DNA of 46,292 bases, from contig JBAWXL010000006.1 in NCBI GenBank assembly GCA_037144095.1, positions 1 through 46,292 of the forward strand. The letters run 5' to 3'. Each line of letters begins with the position of its first letter. The stretch's first letter is position 1. Shown one piece after another: positions 26,790 through 35,827 of this stretch. The position numbers and the translations under genes are program-made. A model generated the notes under the pieces. It saw only the letters and a list, made by a program, of their open reading frames with translations. It had not been told where the DNA came from and did not search any database. The DNA comes from CAIXTV01 sp037144095 (GTDB lineage: Bacteria; Bacteroidota; Bacteroidia; Bacteroidales; CAIXTV01).

Positions 26790-27041
26790 GTTTGTCCTTA
26801 TTGTAAATCAACAATTGTGTCAAACTATCTGGTTTGCCCTAATTGTAAATCAACAATTGCGTCAAACTACCTGGTTTGCCCTAATTGTAAATCAACAATT
26901 GCATCAAACTATCTGGTTTGCCCTAATTGTAAATCAACAATTGCGTCAAACTACCTGGTTTGTCCTAATTGTAAATCAACAATTGTGTCAAACTATCTGG
27001 TTTGCCTTTATTGTAAATCAACAATTGCGTCAGAGTACTTT
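26790..27041. repeat. 42-bp satellite D, six copies, each an inverted pair of 21-mers
   Basis: GTTTG starts at 26790, 26832, 26874, 26916, 26958 and 27000, exactly 42 bp apart. Copies differ at only a few sites (for example GCCCTA/GTCCTT, TGTGTC/TGCGTC/TGCATC). Within each unit CAATTGCGTCAAAC and GTTTGCCCTAATTG are inverted copies of each other, so the real module is about 21 bp. Two plus-strand frames stay open across the array (one reads SNYLVCPNCKSTIA per unit), but neither has an ATG start and a TAA stands directly before the first copy. Confidence 0.9.
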
Positions 27042-27116
27042 TTTAGATATGAATGATAAAAATGAAAAACTATCGGGCGATAGATTTAGTTTTTATATTT
27101 AAACAAAAATCATGAA

Positions 27117-28019
27117 TTATAACTCAGTCTTTCTTGGCTTCAAATTCACCAAATACACTCCTGCAATAATCAGCAATATCCACAGCAGATGCGACCAGGT
27201 GAAGAGTTCGCCATCGGCTACTCCCCACATCAAAGCAATGACAGGCATGAGGTAAGTGACCGAAGAGGCAAAGACTGCCGTGGTGATTTTGATGAGTTTG
27301 TTGTAGGCAATCACCGAGAGGGCTGTTCCGACAACCGCCAAAATGCAGATATACAGCAAACCTTGCAGTCCGTCGGGTTTATTGATGAGGTCGTGGGTGA
27401 AATCGGTTCCGAGCAAAAGGAAAGCTGTTGCCGGAATGCCCATGATGAAGAACGCAAAAGTGGTGATGGTGATGGCATCCACCCCATGAAGGAATTTCTT
27501 CAGCAAATTGGCGTTGATGGCATATAAAATGGTGGCGATGATGATGAAAATTCCAAAGGAAAAATTAAACTGAAAACCTTTTCCGCCGGCAATCATCATC
27601 AAACCCAACGCCCCTCCCAAACCAATGAAAACACCTGTGAGGTTATACCAACGGGTTCTGGTTCCGAAGAAAAGAAGGCCGGCAATCATGGTAAACAAAG
27701 GGGTGAGCGAATTGAGAATGCCTGCTGTGGAACTATCGATGCCCGTTTGCGCATAAGCAAACAGAAAGGCGGGGATGCCATTGCCGATGAGTCCGGCTAA
27801 ACCAATATAAACCCAAAGGTTTCGGGGAACTTTTTTAAACCTTTTAAATGCAAGAGGTGAGAGAAAAATAAAAGTAATAACAATACGCGACGCTCCCAAT
27901 TCGACACTGGAATAGGTGATGAGTGCTTTCTTCATCAGGATGAACGAACTCCCCCAAATCAACGCTAAGGTGAAATAAATAATCCACGGGAAGAAGGTGC
28001 TTTGGCGAAGAGATTTCAT
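27117..28019 (-). CDS. EamA/DMT-family transporter
   Basis: A 300-residue inner-membrane protein of the drug/metabolite transporter superfamily with two EamA repeats and ten predicted helices. The first repeat begins LALIWGSSFILMKKALITYS, and the second carries FIIIATILYAINANLLKKFL. YLMPVIALMWGVADGE near residue 260 is also typical. Substrate cannot be told from sequence; members export amino acids, metabolites or drugs. It is a single gene, 25 bp after the last trace of satellite D's downstream flank. Confidence 0.88.
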   Translation of the reverse strand: MKSLRQSTFFPWIIYFTLALIWGSSFILMKKALITYSSVELGASRIVITFIFLSPLAFKRFKKVPRNLWVYIGLAGLIGNGIPAFLFAYAQTGIDSSTAGILNSLTPLFTMIAGLLFFGTRTRWYNLTGVFIGLGGALGLMMIAGGKGFQFNFSFGIFIIIATILYAINANLLKKFLHGVDAITITTFAFFIMGIPATAFLLLGTDFTHDLINKPDGLQGLLYICILAVVGTALSVIAYNKLIKITTAVFASSVTYLMPVIALMWGVADGELFTWSHLLWILLIIAGVYLVNLKPRKTEL

Positions 28020-28060
28020 GGGTTGATTAACGTTTGGGAAGAATTAATGTTCAGAAAGAA

Positions 28061-28155
28061 GACTCAAGACCCAAATTCCAAGTCCCAAAAGCACCACAGC
28101 TTAAAGATACAACGCACCCCTTGGGGCTTGAATTTTGGAATTTGGGACTTTGAAT
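28061..28155. repeat. Two facing 7-bp satellites
   Basis: GACTCAA, GACCCAA, ATTCCAA, GTCCCAA stand at 28061-28088. About 30 bp further, TTGGGGC, TTGAATT, TTGGAAT, TTGGGAC stand at 28121-28148 in the opposite sense, so the pair could form a long imperfect hairpin. They fill the gap between the EamA gene and the oxidoreductase gene. Confidence 0.65.
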
Positions 28156-28168
28156 TTCGTTCATCCTC

Positions 28169-31100
28169 CTACTTGAACGCCTTCTCCAGTATGCCATCGC
28201 CACCAAACTTCAGGCGGTCGAAATAAGAAGGCGTTTCTTTGTTCATGAGTTTATCGACATACATTTTAGCAAGATATTGACCCAACATAAAACCCTGACC
28301 TTTTAATCCTAAGAATAAGCCTAATTCGGGATCGATAACCATTTTGGGTTCGATATAATAGCCCGACCACATCGCCTGGAATCCAACGGAAGAAATTTGA
28401 GGAATCCAATTCACAAACACTTCCGAAACAATTTCGATGAACTCGCGGGAGTTAAAACGGAGGTCTTTATCGGTTTCGAGAGGTTCGATCTGAGGCGAAG
28501 CACAGGCAATAATCTGACCTGTATCGGCCAATTGCTGACCATATACGGCAGTGAAACCTTTGTAAGCCCTGCGGTCGATAAGCATGTCTAAAGGATTGCC
28601 ATTCACCCCCAGCATCGGCAAACGACGGGTGATGAAAGCCTGATGTTTTACGGGATATAAACCCGTTTCTATGCCCAAAGGTTTGGCAAACTTCCACCCA
28701 TTGCTTCCCATGGCATTGATGAAATAGGGGGTGTGATATTCGATGAATTCCTGCTTGTGATTGCGCACCAACACACGATATGTATCGTTGGTTTTTTCTA
28801 CATCAATTAGTTCGCAATCTTCTAACAAAGTTCCCTTATGTTGAAGCGCAATCTTTCGCAAGGCTTCAATCACCTTTCCGGGAGTTGCCTGCCAGCAATC
28901 TTTGGTTTTCAGCGCTGCCAGGTAAATTTTGTTTTGTGTATTATAATAAGGAGAAATCTCTTTCTGGAACTTATCGGGTGTCAGCATCACCGCATCCTGC
29001 CAAGCCATCGACTCTTCCAATGCCTTATACATCTTATCATCATGAGCAAAATTCACATAATAAATCAAACGGAAATCAATGTCGTGATGATGTTGTAAAT
29101 CGCGGAATATTTCGAGATTATGCTTTGCAATATCGGCCAGCTCAGGCACACTGAACACAGGACGCCCACCAGCGATATTACGCCACGAAGAACCAAAACC
29201 TGAATTCAGCAACACAGGTTCCATGCCTGCTTCAGCCAAATAGCGGAACAAAGAAGAACCGCCAATACCGCCACCGGCAACCAAGGATTTCACTTCAATC
29301 TTCTGGATATTGTTTTGTTTGATGTTGGGGATAACCTTATCGTGAAGCTGATTGGGATATAACTCGCCAAGGGTGATTTGATTTGAAAGCGGAGCACGAG
29401 GCGTAGCGCTTCCAATCAGCTGAATGCCCTTCGAACGAAGATTCAGACGAAGACGGGGGATGCAACGTTTCCCACGGCAAGGACCCATGCCCATGTGGGT
29501 GGTGTGTTTCACTTCTTCAACAGAAATGAATTTACGATCGCCAACAATCTCCATAATATCTTCAACCTTCACATCATCGCAATGGCACATATACATTTCC
29601 TGTGTTTCCTCTTGCTTAAAAGGAACAGTTTTCACCTTTTCAGGATAATTTTCTTTGATGATAAAACCCGAAATTTTCAGGAAATCTTCATTGGAAAGTT
29701 CAGCTTCGGTTTTCAGTCGGGCAATATGTGTTTTATTAGGCTTACGCAACAACTTATCAATCCAGCCATCTGCAATAACCTTGGAATTATTATCAACCAA
29801 ATACACCTCTTTCTTTTCTTCCACATCAAACTCAACAGGGATGAAGAAAGTATTTTTAGGAGGATTATATCCAAAGATAGCCAACCCCGGACATTGATAC
29901 ACGCAATCCATGCAGCCAATACATTTATCAAAATCGATTTGAGGAACGGTGCTTGACGAAGACTTGGTGATGGCGCTATGCGGACAAGAGAAAGCACAGG
30001 GATTACAAGCAAAACCATACAAGCAATCGATAAGAACAAAGGGTTTATTCATCCTTTCTTCGGCAGGCATATAAGGCTTTTCAATGATTTTAACGGGGTG
30101 TTGCTGCGAATCGAAATACTCTTTCGAAACATCCAGATATCGGTCGTAATTATACGAAGCCCCCATGCAATCGAGAATCTCATAAGCCACTTGTTTGCCT
30201 CTAAGAACCGCGCTGGTTCCTTCCCCAATACGAATGGCATCGCCTGCACCAAAACATTTCCGGCCAAACATATCGCGACCTTTAATCAATAAATCATTAT
30301 CGGGAATTAAACCCGTACAAATATTAATAGCATCAATTCCATCAATCACTTTTTCGGTTCCGGGGATGGGCTTGAAGTTTTCGGCTTCAACCACAACAGC
30401 ACCAATAATTCCATCACGATTTTCATTCGGGATGGCTTCAATTATCATGTGCGAAAGCATAACAGGAATCCCCAACCTTCTCACCCTGTTTGCCTGAACA
30501 GGGAAACCCCCTTCATGAGGTAAAGCTTCTACAATGGCTTTTACTTTTGCTCCTGCTTGTGTAAGCTGATAGCTGGTCAAATAACCAATGTTCCCGGCAC
30601 CAACGGTTAATATGTTTTTTCCTAAAAGGGTAAGCTCCATGTTCATCATCTTTTGAATCACGGCTGCTGTATATACTCCCGGCAGGTCATCATTAATGAA
30701 ACTTGGCATAAAAGGAATGGCACCGGCAGCAACAACAAAATACTCGCAATCGATGAAAAAGATTTCTTCGGTTTTGAAGTTCTTAACTACAATGCGGTTT
30801 CCTTCGAGAATATCCCAAACAGTTGAGTTTAACATGATACCCGTATGGTCGTCTCCGGCTAATAAATCGGCAATTTCGAAGCCACGCATGCCGCCATATT
30901 GTTTTTCTTTCTCGAAAAAGAAGAACTGGTGGGTTTGCATATTGAACTGTCCGCCAATCTTGGCATTGCTATCCACCACTAAATTGGAAATATTATGCTG
31001 ATTCAATATTTCGCGGGTAGCCAATCCGGCAGGACCTGCTCCAATAATGACAACTTTTGTTTTGTATACATTAAAAGGCTCGGTTCGATTATAATTGATT

Positions 31101-31402
31101 ACCTCTGGAACATAGTCTTTCGGAATTTCGTTCACTTCTTTCACCTCATCGCATAAGGTGATGCAAACTCTTTTAATTTTTCCATCCACCAACATTTCGC
31201 AGGCACCGCACTTACCAATACCACATTCGAGGCTTCGGTTTCTGTTGTCTAAACTGTGACTATGTATGGGATGCCCCGCTTGATGGAGAGCAGCAGCTAT
31301 GCTAAATCCTTTTTCGGCAGCTATGGTTTCCCCGTTGAATTTGAAATTTGTTGGATGAGTTTCGGGAATTGGAAGTATGGGATGTTGGGTTATTTTGTGC
31401 AT
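28169..31402 (-). CDS. Five-module FAD/iron-sulfur oxidoreductase fusion (HcnABC / hydroxyproline dehydrogenase-like)
   Basis: A 1077-residue cytoplasmic protein joining parts that are usually separate subunits of HcnABC, D-hydroxyproline dehydrogenase or heterotetrameric sarcosine oxidase enzymes. In order: a 2Fe-2S domain (ECGIGKCGACEMLVDGKIKRVC, about 58-80), an FAD/NAD domain (KVVIIGAGPAGLATREIL, about 115-420), two 4Fe-4S motifs (CNPCAFSCP near 470; CIGCMDCVYQCP near 498), a BFD-like 2Fe-2S domain (MCHCDDVKVEDIM and GPCRGKRCIPR, about 612-655), and a C-terminal DAO-type FAD domain (VAGGGIGGSSLFRYLAEAG, about 715 onward). It probably oxidises a secondary amine or amino acid. The substrate is not known. 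The start has a candidate promoter 45 bp upstream. Confidence 0.85.
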   Translation of the reverse strand: MHKITQHPILPIPETHPTNFKFNGETIAAEKGFSIAAALHQAGHPIHSHSLDNRNRSLECGIGKCGACEMLVDGKIKRVCITLCDEVKEVNEIPKDYVPEVINYNRTEPFNVYKTKVVIIGAGPAGLATREILNQHNISNLVVDSNAKIGGQFNMQTHQFFFFEKEKQYGGMRGFEIADLLAGDDHTGIMLNSTVWDILEGNRIVVKNFKTEEIFFIDCEYFVVAAGAIPFMPSFINDDLPGVYTAAVIQKMMNMELTLLGKNILTVGAGNIGYLTSYQLTQAGAKVKAIVEALPHEGGFPVQANRVRRLGIPVMLSHMIIEAIPNENRDGIIGAVVVEAENFKPIPGTEKVIDGIDAINICTGLIPDNDLLIKGRDMFGRKCFGAGDAIRIGEGTSAVLRGKQVAYEILDCMGASYNYDRYLDVSKEYFDSQQHPVKIIEKPYMPAEERMNKPFVLIDCLYGFACNPCAFSCPHSAITKSSSSTVPQIDFDKCIGCMDCVYQCPGLAIFGYNPPKNTFFIPVEFDVEEKKEVYLVDNNSKVIADGWIDKLLRKPNKTHIARLKTEAELSNEDFLKISGFIIKENYPEKVKTVPFKQEETQEMYMCHCDDVKVEDIMEIVGDRKFISVEEVKHTTHMGMGPCRGKRCIPRLRLNLRSKGIQLIGSATPRAPLSNQITLGELYPNQLHDKVIPNIKQNNIQKIEVKSLVAGGGIGGSSLFRYLAEAGMEPVLLNSGFGSSWRNIAGGRPVFSVPELADIAKHNLEIFRDLQHHHDIDFRLIYYVNFAHDDKMYKALEESMAWQDAVMLTPDKFQKEISPYYNTQNKIYLAALKTKDCWQATPGKVIEALRKIALQHKGTLLEDCELIDVEKTNDTYRVLVRNHKQEFIEYHTPYFINAMGSNGWKFAKPLGIETGLYPVKHQAFITRRLPMLGVNGNPLDMLIDRRAYKGFTAVYGQQLADTGQIIACASPQIEPLETDKDLRFNSREFIEIVSEVFVNWIPQISSVGFQAMWSGYYIEPKMVIDPELGLFLGLKGQGFMLGQYLAKMYVDKLMNKETPSYFDRLKFGGDGILEKAFK

Positions 31403-31446
31403 TTTATCTTAGTTTTATTGCAGGAAAAACACTTGTAAATTAAGAG

Positions 31447-31477
31447 CAAAATTAATCCCTATTTTCAAATTAGCAAG
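31447..31477 (-). promoter_or_regulatory. Candidate promoter of the FAD/Fe-S oxidoreductase
   Basis: On the minus strand CTTG (one mismatch to TTTG) is followed after 19 bp by TAATTTTG, matching the Bacteroidota -33/-7 pattern. The -7 box ends about 45 bp before the start codon at 31402. Confidence 0.5.
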
Positions 31478-31553
31478 TCATATTTAAAATGATTTTGATT
31501 GAATGAATTCTCCTTTTCTGAAATTCATCTTAATCCCAAAATTAATTTATACA

Positions 31554-31588
31554 TTTGCATATTAACTTTCAAAAAAGATGTACCTTTG
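31554..31588 (+). promoter_or_regulatory. Candidate promoter of the dockerin-like secreted protein
   Basis: TTTG at 31554-31557 and TACCTTTG at 31581-31588 with 23 bp between them. The -7 box is a perfect TANNTTTG; the spacing is slightly longer than usual. The ATG is 25 bp downstream. It also supports the start at 31613 over the upstream ATG at 31499. Confidence 0.5.
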
Positions 31589-31612
31589 AACATCCGTTAT
31601 AAATACATACAC

Positions 31613-33349
31613 ATGAAAAAAATATATTCAATCTTTATTCTGTTTCTTGTCTTATTTTCAGGCTTTTCGCAAACACCAAATTTGTTGAAAATGAAAATAG
31701 TGGGTGCTGATGGTGTTGACGAAACTGTGGTAAGAATAATTAGTGCTTCGACCATTAATTTTGATAATAATTACGATGCCTATAAAGTATTATCAACCGG
31801 AGTTTCCCAGATTTATACGCTTTTACCCAACAATACCATGCTTTCTGTTAATTCTATTCCTGATATTATTACTCTGTATGATATTCCTTTAAGTGTTAAA
31901 ATATACGCTGATGGACAATTTAATGTAAATGCCTCAGGGCTTCTATCTTTTAGTAATAATTTGGGCATTTTCTTAATTGATCAATTTAACGGAACCGTCC
32001 GAAACCTGAAAACAGATTCGTTGTACAGCATTAATGCCATGGTTTCGCAAAGCAGCAATCGTTTTTTGATCCGATTTATTCAACGACCCTTAAATCCGTC
32101 TTCTTTTTCGGCTACATCTCAAAATCCGCATCAAATATTTTTAAGTGTTTCACCTAATGCAAATAACGATTCAATTGTGGTAGTATTCAATCAAACAGGA
32201 ATTTTCACAAGCACCATTGATGGTATTGCCGCAGGTGGAATTAATTCTTCTTTTGCTGGCGGCACTGTTCTATACAAAGGACTATCAAATGGATTGCCCT
32301 ATCACAGCGGCTTAAGCCCTAACCAACATCTGTATTATAAGGTTTTTTCTTATAATTCAATGAAAATGTATTCATCAGGATTGACTTCCAATGCCACCAC
32401 TTTGGCTCTACCCATCATTCAAGTCACTTCCTTAAATGATTTCGGGAATCAATATATCAATACCAGTTCTTCCGACCAGAGTTATACTGTTTCGGGAAGC
32501 AATCTGAACGCAAATATTATTGTGTTTCCCACTCCACATTTTGAGATTTCTTCCACGGGAGGGGCTGGATTTACAGTTAAGGATTCGATAATACTTCCTC
32601 AAACAGGCGGAATTGTTCCGGCTTCCACTATCTATGTGCGCTTTCACCCCACCGCTATTCAGTCTTATACCGAACGAATTGTGAATGTAAGTAATGGTGC
32701 CGATTCAGCGTTTCTGTATGTTTCCGGAAATGGAGTTAGCCCATATAAAACGTGTTCATTCAATTTATTTTTAGAAGGATTATATAATTCAAATACGAAC
32801 ATGATGAATGCGGCCACAAATGGTATCACCCATTCAGCCGTTTGGGGTAATGGGGTTGCAGACAAAATTAATGTTGAACTCAGGCAAGAAAATGAGCCCT
32901 ATGGTTTAGTGTTAGCAACCAATAATGTTGATTTGAAAACCACAGGTTTGGCAATGTTTACTATTTCTGCTGAATATAATGGCATGTATTTCCTTAAAAT
33001 TGCCAACCGAAATCACCTCCAAACCTGGTCGGCAACGCCTGTTTCTTTTGCCGGCGATACTATCTATTATGATTTCACGAATAGTGCCTTTAAAGCCTAT
33101 CAATTAGTGGGCGGAAACATTCCACAAGCGAAAGTAGCCGATGGTGTGTATGCTTTCTATTTAGGAGACCTCAATCAAAGCGGACTTATCGACTTTGATG
33201 ATTTTAACCTGTTCGAACCTGCATTAACCTATGGCACTGTTGGTTTTGTTTCATCCGACTTCGATGGAAACGGTTGGGTCGATGCGGATGACTTTAATTT
33301 GTTTGAACCTCGACTTCGATTGGGCGCGTTTGCTCAATTTCCTCATTAA
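31613..33349 (+). CDS. Secreted protein with Ig-like and dockerin-type calcium-binding repeats
   Basis: About 578 residues. The start is set at MKKIYSIFILFLVLFSGFSQ, a clear signal peptide; an earlier in-frame ATG (31499) would put the signal peptide in the middle. Residues of about 275-385 look like an HYDIN/ASH-type Ig domain (FGNQYINTSSSDQSYTVSGSNL). The C-terminal 60 residues hold two dockerin-like EF-hand loops: GDLNQSGLIDFDDFNLFEP and DFDGNGWVDADDFNLFEP, each with the Asp/Asn calcium ligands. No T9SS sorting domain follows. Dockerin-like tails bind cohesins in cellulosomes, but in Bacteroidota their partner is usually unknown. Confidence 0.8.
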   Translation: MKKIYSIFILFLVLFSGFSQTPNLLKMKIVGADGVDETVVRIISASTINFDNNYDAYKVLSTGVSQIYTLLPNNTMLSVNSIPDIITLYDIPLSVKIYADGQFNVNASGLLSFSNNLGIFLIDQFNGTVRNLKTDSLYSINAMVSQSSNRFLIRFIQRPLNPSSFSATSQNPHQIFLSVSPNANNDSIVVVFNQTGIFTSTIDGIAAGGINSSFAGGTVLYKGLSNGLPYHSGLSPNQHLYYKVFSYNSMKMYSSGLTSNATTLALPIIQVTSLNDFGNQYINTSSSDQSYTVSGSNLNANIIVFPTPHFEISSTGGAGFTVKDSIILPQTGGIVPASTIYVRFHPTAIQSYTERIVNVSNGADSAFLYVSGNGVSPYKTCSFNLFLEGLYNSNTNMMNAATNGITHSAVWGNGVADKINVELRQENEPYGLVLATNNVDLKTTGLAMFTISAEYNGMYFLKIANRNHLQTWSATPVSFAGDTIYYDFTNSAFKAYQLVGGNIPQAKVADGVYAFYLGDLNQSGLIDFDDFNLFEPALTYGTVGFVSSDFDGNGWVDADDFNLFEPRLRLGAFAQFPH

Positions 33350-33493
33350 TGAAATAAATATTCCAAATATTTTCATTTTTATTTATATTTTTGCGAAGCG
33401 AAGCAAATCAAACAATTAGAACCCGTTTAGACCAGTTATTATCAGATATTTTTATCGTATTTAGCCGAAACAAACATAATATTTCAAATTAAA

Positions 33494-33524
33494 TTTGGCT
33501 ATTGTCAGGATTTTACTAATTTTG
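33494..33524 (+). promoter_or_regulatory. Promoter of the tRNA operon
   Basis: TTTG at 33494-33497, 19 bp, then TAATTTTG at 33517-33524. This matches the Bacteroidota housekeeping consensus (TTTG-N19-TANNTTTG) fully. It stands 85 bp before the first tRNA. Confidence 0.75.
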
Positions 33525-33608
33525 CAATCCTTTTGAGAAAATTTTGTTCTTTGTATTTAAGATATTTTCAGAATAACAATTAAGAATTCAGTTCAGTTAT
33601 TTTGAGAT

Positions 33609-33695
33609 GGAGAGATGGGTGAGTGGCTGAAACCAACAGTTTGCTAAACTGTCGTATCCGTAAGGGTACCGGGGGTTCGAATCCCCCTTTCTCCG
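33609..33695 (+). tRNA. tRNA-Ser (anticodon GCT)
   Basis: An 87-nt class II tRNA. The acceptor arm GGAGAGA (33609-33615) pairs with TTTCTCC (33688-33694), followed by discriminator G. The anticodon stem ACAGT/ACTGT encloses loop TTGCTAA with GCT at 33643-33645. A long variable arm and the T loop GTTCGAATCC are present. CCA is not encoded. Confidence 0.96.
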
Positions 33696-33711
33696 CACAA
33701 ACGTTTATTGA

Positions 33712-33786
33712 CGGGGTATGGCGCAGTCCGGTTAGCGCGCCTGCTTTGGGAGCAGGAGGCCGTAAGTTCGAATCTTACTACCCCGA
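33712..33786 (+). tRNA. tRNA-Pro (anticodon TGG)
   Basis: A 75-nt tRNA. CGGGGTA pairs with TACCCCG; the anticodon stem CCTGC/GCAGG encloses loop TTTGGGA with TGG at 33747-33749. The T loop GTTCGAATC is present and CCA is not encoded. Confidence 0.96.
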
Positions 33787-33806
33787 CACTTGTTTATAGA
33801 TAAAGC

Positions 33807-33880
33807 GGTCCCGTAGCTCAGTTGGATAGAGCAACAGCCTTCTAAGCTGTGGGTCGCTGGTTCGAATCCAGCCGGGATCA
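33807..33880 (+). tRNA. tRNA-Arg (anticodon TCT)
   Basis: A 74-nt tRNA. GGTCCCG pairs with CGGGATC (one G-T pair); the anticodon stem ACAGC/GCTGT encloses loop CTTCTAA with TCT at 33841-33843. The T loop GTTCGAATCC is present and CCA is not encoded. Confidence 0.96.
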
Positions 33881-33891
33881 CAGGCATTATT

Positions 33892-33927
33892 AAAGGAAAC
33901 ACTTTTTAAGTTGTTTCCTTTTTTTGT
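33892..33927 (+). terminator. Intrinsic terminator of the tRNA operon
   Basis: Stem AAAGGAAACA (33892-33901) pairs with TTGTTTCCTTT (33911-33921) across a short loop, followed by a run of T. It lies just after tRNA-Arg. Confidence 0.8.
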
Positions 33928-33970
33928 TTTCTGAAAATGAAGATTTTGAAATCGGGTCGATTTCTGCTTT

Positions 33971-35800
33971 TTATTTCAGCATAATTTCATCCACAAACAT
34001 CCACGCGGGTTTTCCGTTTCCCGAATGCCATGCGGGGCAGGTGCCAATGTTCTTCGCTATCACCTTAACGAATTTAACATTCTTTCCCTGTTTATTGATT
34101 TCTGCCTTAGTTATCCCACGAATTTTATCCTCCTGCGATGCTGCAAAAGTGGTCTTTCCTAACGATGTAAAGTTTATGCCATCATTCGAAACCAACACTT
34201 CCACTGTGCTGGGCAAGAAAATCCATGAATGGGTGTTTTCGAGAAAGTTCACTGTAATGGTTTTAAAGCTTTTCGCCTGGTCGAATTCAATCACCGCCTC
34301 CATGTCTTTTTGTTCAAAACCCAGCCACAGTCCATCTTTATAATTATCAGAGCCAAACACCCCATCAATGAGGGATGCCGCCCCATTTGCATAGTAGCGA
34401 CCATCGGCATCGTTTTTCAGACTGATTTTTTGCCCCATGGCCTGATGCAACACGCATTTGTTTTCGTATACATCGCCTATTCTATTGTTGCCCCTATAGC
34501 AAGCCAATTTAATCAGTGCCGACTCTTTTGCCGTAAAGTTCTGACTGATTGGAGTCGACTTTTCAGTAGGTATGCTTCCATCAAGAGTGTAAAACACCTT
34601 TAAATCAGGCTTATTTAAACCACAATCAATTGTCCATTCTTTTTCGTTTGCTTTTTTAATGCGTACATTATTCCACGCAAAAGCATGCAACTTAAGTTCA
34701 ATTTCGAGGGGTTTTTCTTTATCCACCAACACATTTGTTACTTTAAACTTAAGCGCAATCTCATTTTCGCCTGTTTGCAAACCTTTCATATTGTTTAGGT
34801 TGATAATGATAGAGCTATTCGCACTCAGGCTATACTTATTCGTAGAAGCAACAAAATCATTCTTAATTGAAGTCAATTCGAATGGAAAATCGGTGGGGTT
34901 ATTCAATACGATGCATGTCGAATGTTGCGCATTGATGCTGATTTGAGGGCTTTGCACTTTAACACATTGCATTACGAAAGGCAACAAAAACTCCTGCGTG
35001 CCGGCTATCGTATTATTAAAACAAGCAGCCGTGCGATGGTTCACAAAAGCTTCCCGAACGCCTTCAACCGTGCGTTCTTTTGCAAAAATAATGTTGAAAG
35101 GGCGCTTCTCTCCTTTTTCTGCTAAATATTCAAAATCAATGGGTCCGTGAATATCCGTATTTCCCAATATGGTCAGCTTCTTATCAATTGCCCAGCCATG
35201 CACTATCGGATAATATTCCTTTTCGTTAAACACTTCAATGCCATTTAGCCAGCCTTTTTCATACAATTCCGTGTGTTTCGGAAACCAAAGCGTGGTGTCG
35301 GGTTGCTGGGCTTTCCATCCGGGATGGTTCCACACAAAGAAAGCCCCCTGATCGGCTGCTGCTTTAAACGATTCCATATAATCAGTCTTTATCAGCGCAT
35401 TCACATCTTTCAAAAACAAAGCGTTGAAGTGCCCGGGAGGCATCTTCTGCGTGATTTCGGCCGCCTGAATCAGCAATATCCCATGTTCATCAGCCACCGG
35501 TTTGGCTATTTCGTAAGCTCTGTTGTGGTTTGTCGAAACATCACCCTTATTGGGGCTATATTCCAAATGGTCGGTAATGGCAATCACATCCAAACCATCG
35601 CGCCAGGCTTCCAACACACGGTCGCTGGGCCACACCGTGCCATCCGAAAAGGGCGTATGCATGTGGAAATCGCCTTTCAGCGTTATATAGCCCTGAATAT
35701 CAGGCAAATTAATGTTTCTTCGGCTTTGGCCTGCCACAGGGGCTGCCATCAGCAAATACAGGGCAATCCCTGCTGCAAGGTGTTTTAAGTTTATTTTCAT
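33971..35800 (-). CDS. Exported PHP-domain phosphoesterase-like protein with discoidin domain
   Basis: A 609-residue protein with a Sec signal peptide (HLAAGIALYLLMAAPVAGQ). Residues of about 35-260 are a PHP metal-dependent phosphoesterase domain: GDFHMHTPFSDG (43-54), AITDHLEY (75-82), WNHPGW and GNTDIHG supply the metal ligands. Residues of about 390-460 resemble the chitobiase/beta-hexosaminidase C-terminal domain (VFYTLDGSIPTEKSTPI). The last 145 residues look like an F5/8-type C (discoidin) carbohydrate-binding domain (LIDGVFGSDNYKDGLWLGFEQKD ... FTSLGKTTFA). The mix of modules suggests a periplasmic or surface enzyme acting on a sugar-linked phosphodiester; the substrate is unknown. 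It starts 27 bp after the dihydropyrimidinase remnant. Confidence 0.85.
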   Translation of the reverse strand: MKINLKHLAAGIALYLLMAAPVAGQSRRNINLPDIQGYITLKGDFHMHTPFSDGTVWPSDRVLEAWRDGLDVIAITDHLEYSPNKGDVSTNHNRAYEIAKPVADEHGILLIQAAEITQKMPPGHFNALFLKDVNALIKTDYMESFKAAADQGAFFVWNHPGWKAQQPDTTLWFPKHTELYEKGWLNGIEVFNEKEYYPIVHGWAIDKKLTILGNTDIHGPIDFEYLAEKGEKRPFNIIFAKERTVEGVREAFVNHRTAACFNNTIAGTQEFLLPFVMQCVKVQSPQISINAQHSTCIVLNNPTDFPFELTSIKNDFVASTNKYSLSANSSIIINLNNMKGLQTGENEIALKFKVTNVLVDKEKPLEIELKLHAFAWNNVRIKKANEKEWTIDCGLNKPDLKVFYTLDGSIPTEKSTPISQNFTAKESALIKLACYRGNNRIGDVYENKCVLHQAMGQKISLKNDADGRYYANGAASLIDGVFGSDNYKDGLWLGFEQKDMEAVIEFDQAKSFKTITVNFLENTHSWIFLPSTVEVLVSNDGINFTSLGKTTFAASQEDKIRGITKAEINKQGKNVKFVKVIAKNIGTCPAWHSGNGKPAWMFVDEIMLK

Positions 35801-35827
35801 GACACGTATGTTGATTTTCGCTATTGA

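Noticed and set aside
26815..27102. Open frames with 14-residue repeats, one containing CPNCKS and looking like zinc ribbons
   Set aside because: Both frames result from the exact 42-bp satellite; neither has an ATG, and a TAA stands directly before the first copy. A chance by-product of the repeat is simpler.
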